From: Streptomyces sp. NBC_01551
Lineage (GTDB): Bacteria; Actinomycetota; Actinomycetes; Streptomycetales; Streptomycetaceae
Assembly: GCF_026339935.1 (NCBI RefSeq)
Contig: NZ_JAPEPX010000001.1
Span: 6,475,501-6,539,500, forward strand
Direction of reading: 5' to 3'
Length of the DNA: 64,000 bases
Below are positions 63,058 to 64,000 of the stretch, one piece after another; within the stretch, counting starts at the first letter, position 1; each line of letters begins with the position of its first letter. The position numbers and the translations under genes were made by a program. Below the pieces are notes generated by a model, which saw nothing but the letters and a program-made list of their open reading frames with translations, searched no databases and was not told the DNA's origin.

Positions 63058-64000
63058 CGGGCCGCCCCCTTCGCGATCTCGGCGAAGGCCGCCAGGGACT
63101 GGGTGCCGGGCGTGAAGTAGCCGGTGTGCCCCTGCACGTCGGCGGCGGGCACCCGGCGCGCCCCGAAGGCGGCGGAGACCGGGTCGGCGCCGTGTCCGAG
63201 CCCGGCGAACTCCACGTTCGGTATGTCGGAGATCCAGTCGGACGGCCCCCGGGCCGCCCACACCCGGGCCCCCGTGCCGAGATCCGCGACGTCGTCGGCG
63301 CGCATCCCGGGGGAGCCGAACACGACGATGTCCGAGGCGTCGGTGTGCCGGACCGCGAGCCCGCCGACCACCGAGCCGTAGCTGTGGCAGAACAGCACCG
63401 GGTCGGGCGCCCCGACCGCGTCGAGCCCGTCGGTGAACCGGGCCAGCCGCTTCGCACCGGCCGCCGCGAGCCGCCCGCCGGCCGCGTCCAGGCCGACGCC
63501 GACCGGGGTGGTGTAGCCGGTCCACGCCACCACCGCGGTGTCCCCGCCGGCCGCGGCGCGCAGCGACCGGGCCATCCCGGCCGGGCCGGTGTAGGGGGCG
63601 CGCTCCGCGTCGTACGTGGTGGCGTCGCTGTCCGAACCCGGAACGACCACCGAGACGTGCGCCGCCCGCTCCAGGTCCCCGAACACCTCGGCGACCTGGC
63701 CCCGGCCGCGCGGGTCGAACGCCAGGATCTGCCGGCCCCCGGCGGCGAGGGAGGCGTACCGCGCGTCACCGCTCGCGGCGACGGCGATCCGGTTCGCCTC
63801 GTACCGCAGGGTGAGCGGCGCCCCGTCCAGATTGCCCACCACCATCGGGTGGCGGCGCAGGAGTTCCCGGCGCTCCGTCTCGTCCAGACCGGCGAAGAAC
63901 CGGGCGACCTCGTGCGGCGTCGCGCGCGCCGGATCGGGCAGCGGCCGCCCGGACACCGTGTCGGCCTGCCAGGCCGCGGTGCCCGGCGGGGGCCCGGTGA
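63054..64000 (-). CDS. Alpha/beta hydrolase of the DUF1023 type, 5' end outside window
   Basis: The frame is open to the window end, and residues before the GTG at 63956 (PGTAAWQADTVSGRPLPDPA) still read as protein, so the start lies outside. The DUF1023 core is visible: HVSVVVPGSDSDATTYD, VVAWTGYTTP, the nucleophile elbow PVLFCHSYGSVVGG, VVFGSPGMRADDVADL and a C-terminal GHTGYFTPGTQSL with the catalytic His. DUF1023 hydrolases are common in actinobacteria and usually exported or envelope-linked. Substrate unknown. Confidence 0.88.
   Translation of the reverse strand, partial: TGPPPGTAAWQADTVSGRPLPDPARATPHEVARFFAGLDETERRELLRRHPMVVGNLDGAPLTLRYEANRIAVAASGDARYASLAAGGRQILAFDPRGRGQVAEVFGDLERAAHVSVVVPGSDSDATTYDAERAPYTGPAGMARSLRAAAGGDTAVVAWTGYTTPVGVGLDAAGGRLAAAGAKRLARFTDGLDAVGAPDPVLFCHSYGSVVGGLAVRHTDASDIVVFGSPGMRADDVADLGTGARVWAARGPSDWISDIPNVEFAGLGHGADPVSAAFGARRVPAADVQGHTGYFTPGTQSLAAFAEIAKGAAR

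Overview
The window is actinobacterial chromosome and almost certainly Streptomyces. It has very high G+C, third codon positions that are nearly all G or C, many GTG starts, many ATGA/GTGA stop-start overlaps, a DasR-type chitinase promoter element, twin-arginine secreted enzymes, a WXG100 protein and DUF6126/DUF6629-type genes. There is no rRNA, CRISPR array, insertion sequence or phage module. One tRNA (Trp, CCA) lies at 9727-9800.

Layout. 1-1.9 kb: KDPG aldolase (cut by the window edge) and a PfkB sugar kinase with an odd N-terminal extension. 1.9-5.5 kb (minus): aldo/keto reductase, a serpin broken by one in-frame TGA, and a GH18 chitinase with a DasR-type promoter. 5.6-9.6 kb: a DapB-like/AhpD-like pair, cholesterol oxidase and a small secreted protein. 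9.7-16.3 kb: tRNA-Trp, short ORFs, a VOC protein, a TAT lipoprotein of the dimethylformamidase type, an SCO6745-type protein, an aldo/keto reductase and a hydroxyacid dehydrogenase. 16.3-20.3 kb (minus): a carbonic anhydrase remnant, an ABC permease and a peptidase-ABC ATPase fusion. 20.3-26.3 kb: a 17-bp tandem repeat, ATP-dependent DNA ligase, CorA, an XRE-cupin regulator with two matching operators, a DUF6126-like peptide, a DUF6629-like membrane protein and an MFS exporter. 26.5-34.2 kb: a large subtilase, a degenerate serine hydrolase, a Cys phosphatase, and a P450 / unknown / WXG100 cluster led by an 18-codon ORF. 34.2-37 kb: gluconate uptake (gntP, gntK, GntR regulator). 37-40.4 kb: AraC, VOC and UvrA-like genes.

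40.6-53.9 kb is the most interesting stretch and reads as a conflict or regulated-cell-death island. It holds a macro-domain protein, a ParS-like antitoxin, a RES-type NAD+ phosphorylase, a 1348-residue TPR-CHAT protease and a convergent caspase-fold protease. A translationally coupled five-gene operon of unknown proteins follows, ending in a Ycf46-like AAA+ ATPase. RES enzymes make ADP-ribose-1''-phosphate from NAD+, and some macro domains bind or hydrolyse that compound, so the first three genes form a biochemically coherent unit. nadE (NAD synthetase) follows directly.

54.8-64 kb: a VOC protein, an ABC exporter, a membrane-anchored degenerate adenylation-domain protein overlapping convergently with a GNAT-ATP-grasp fusion, a DUF350 membrane protein, a membrane acyltransferase and a DUF1023 hydrolase cut by the window end.

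All family names come from reading motifs by eye. No database search was run.
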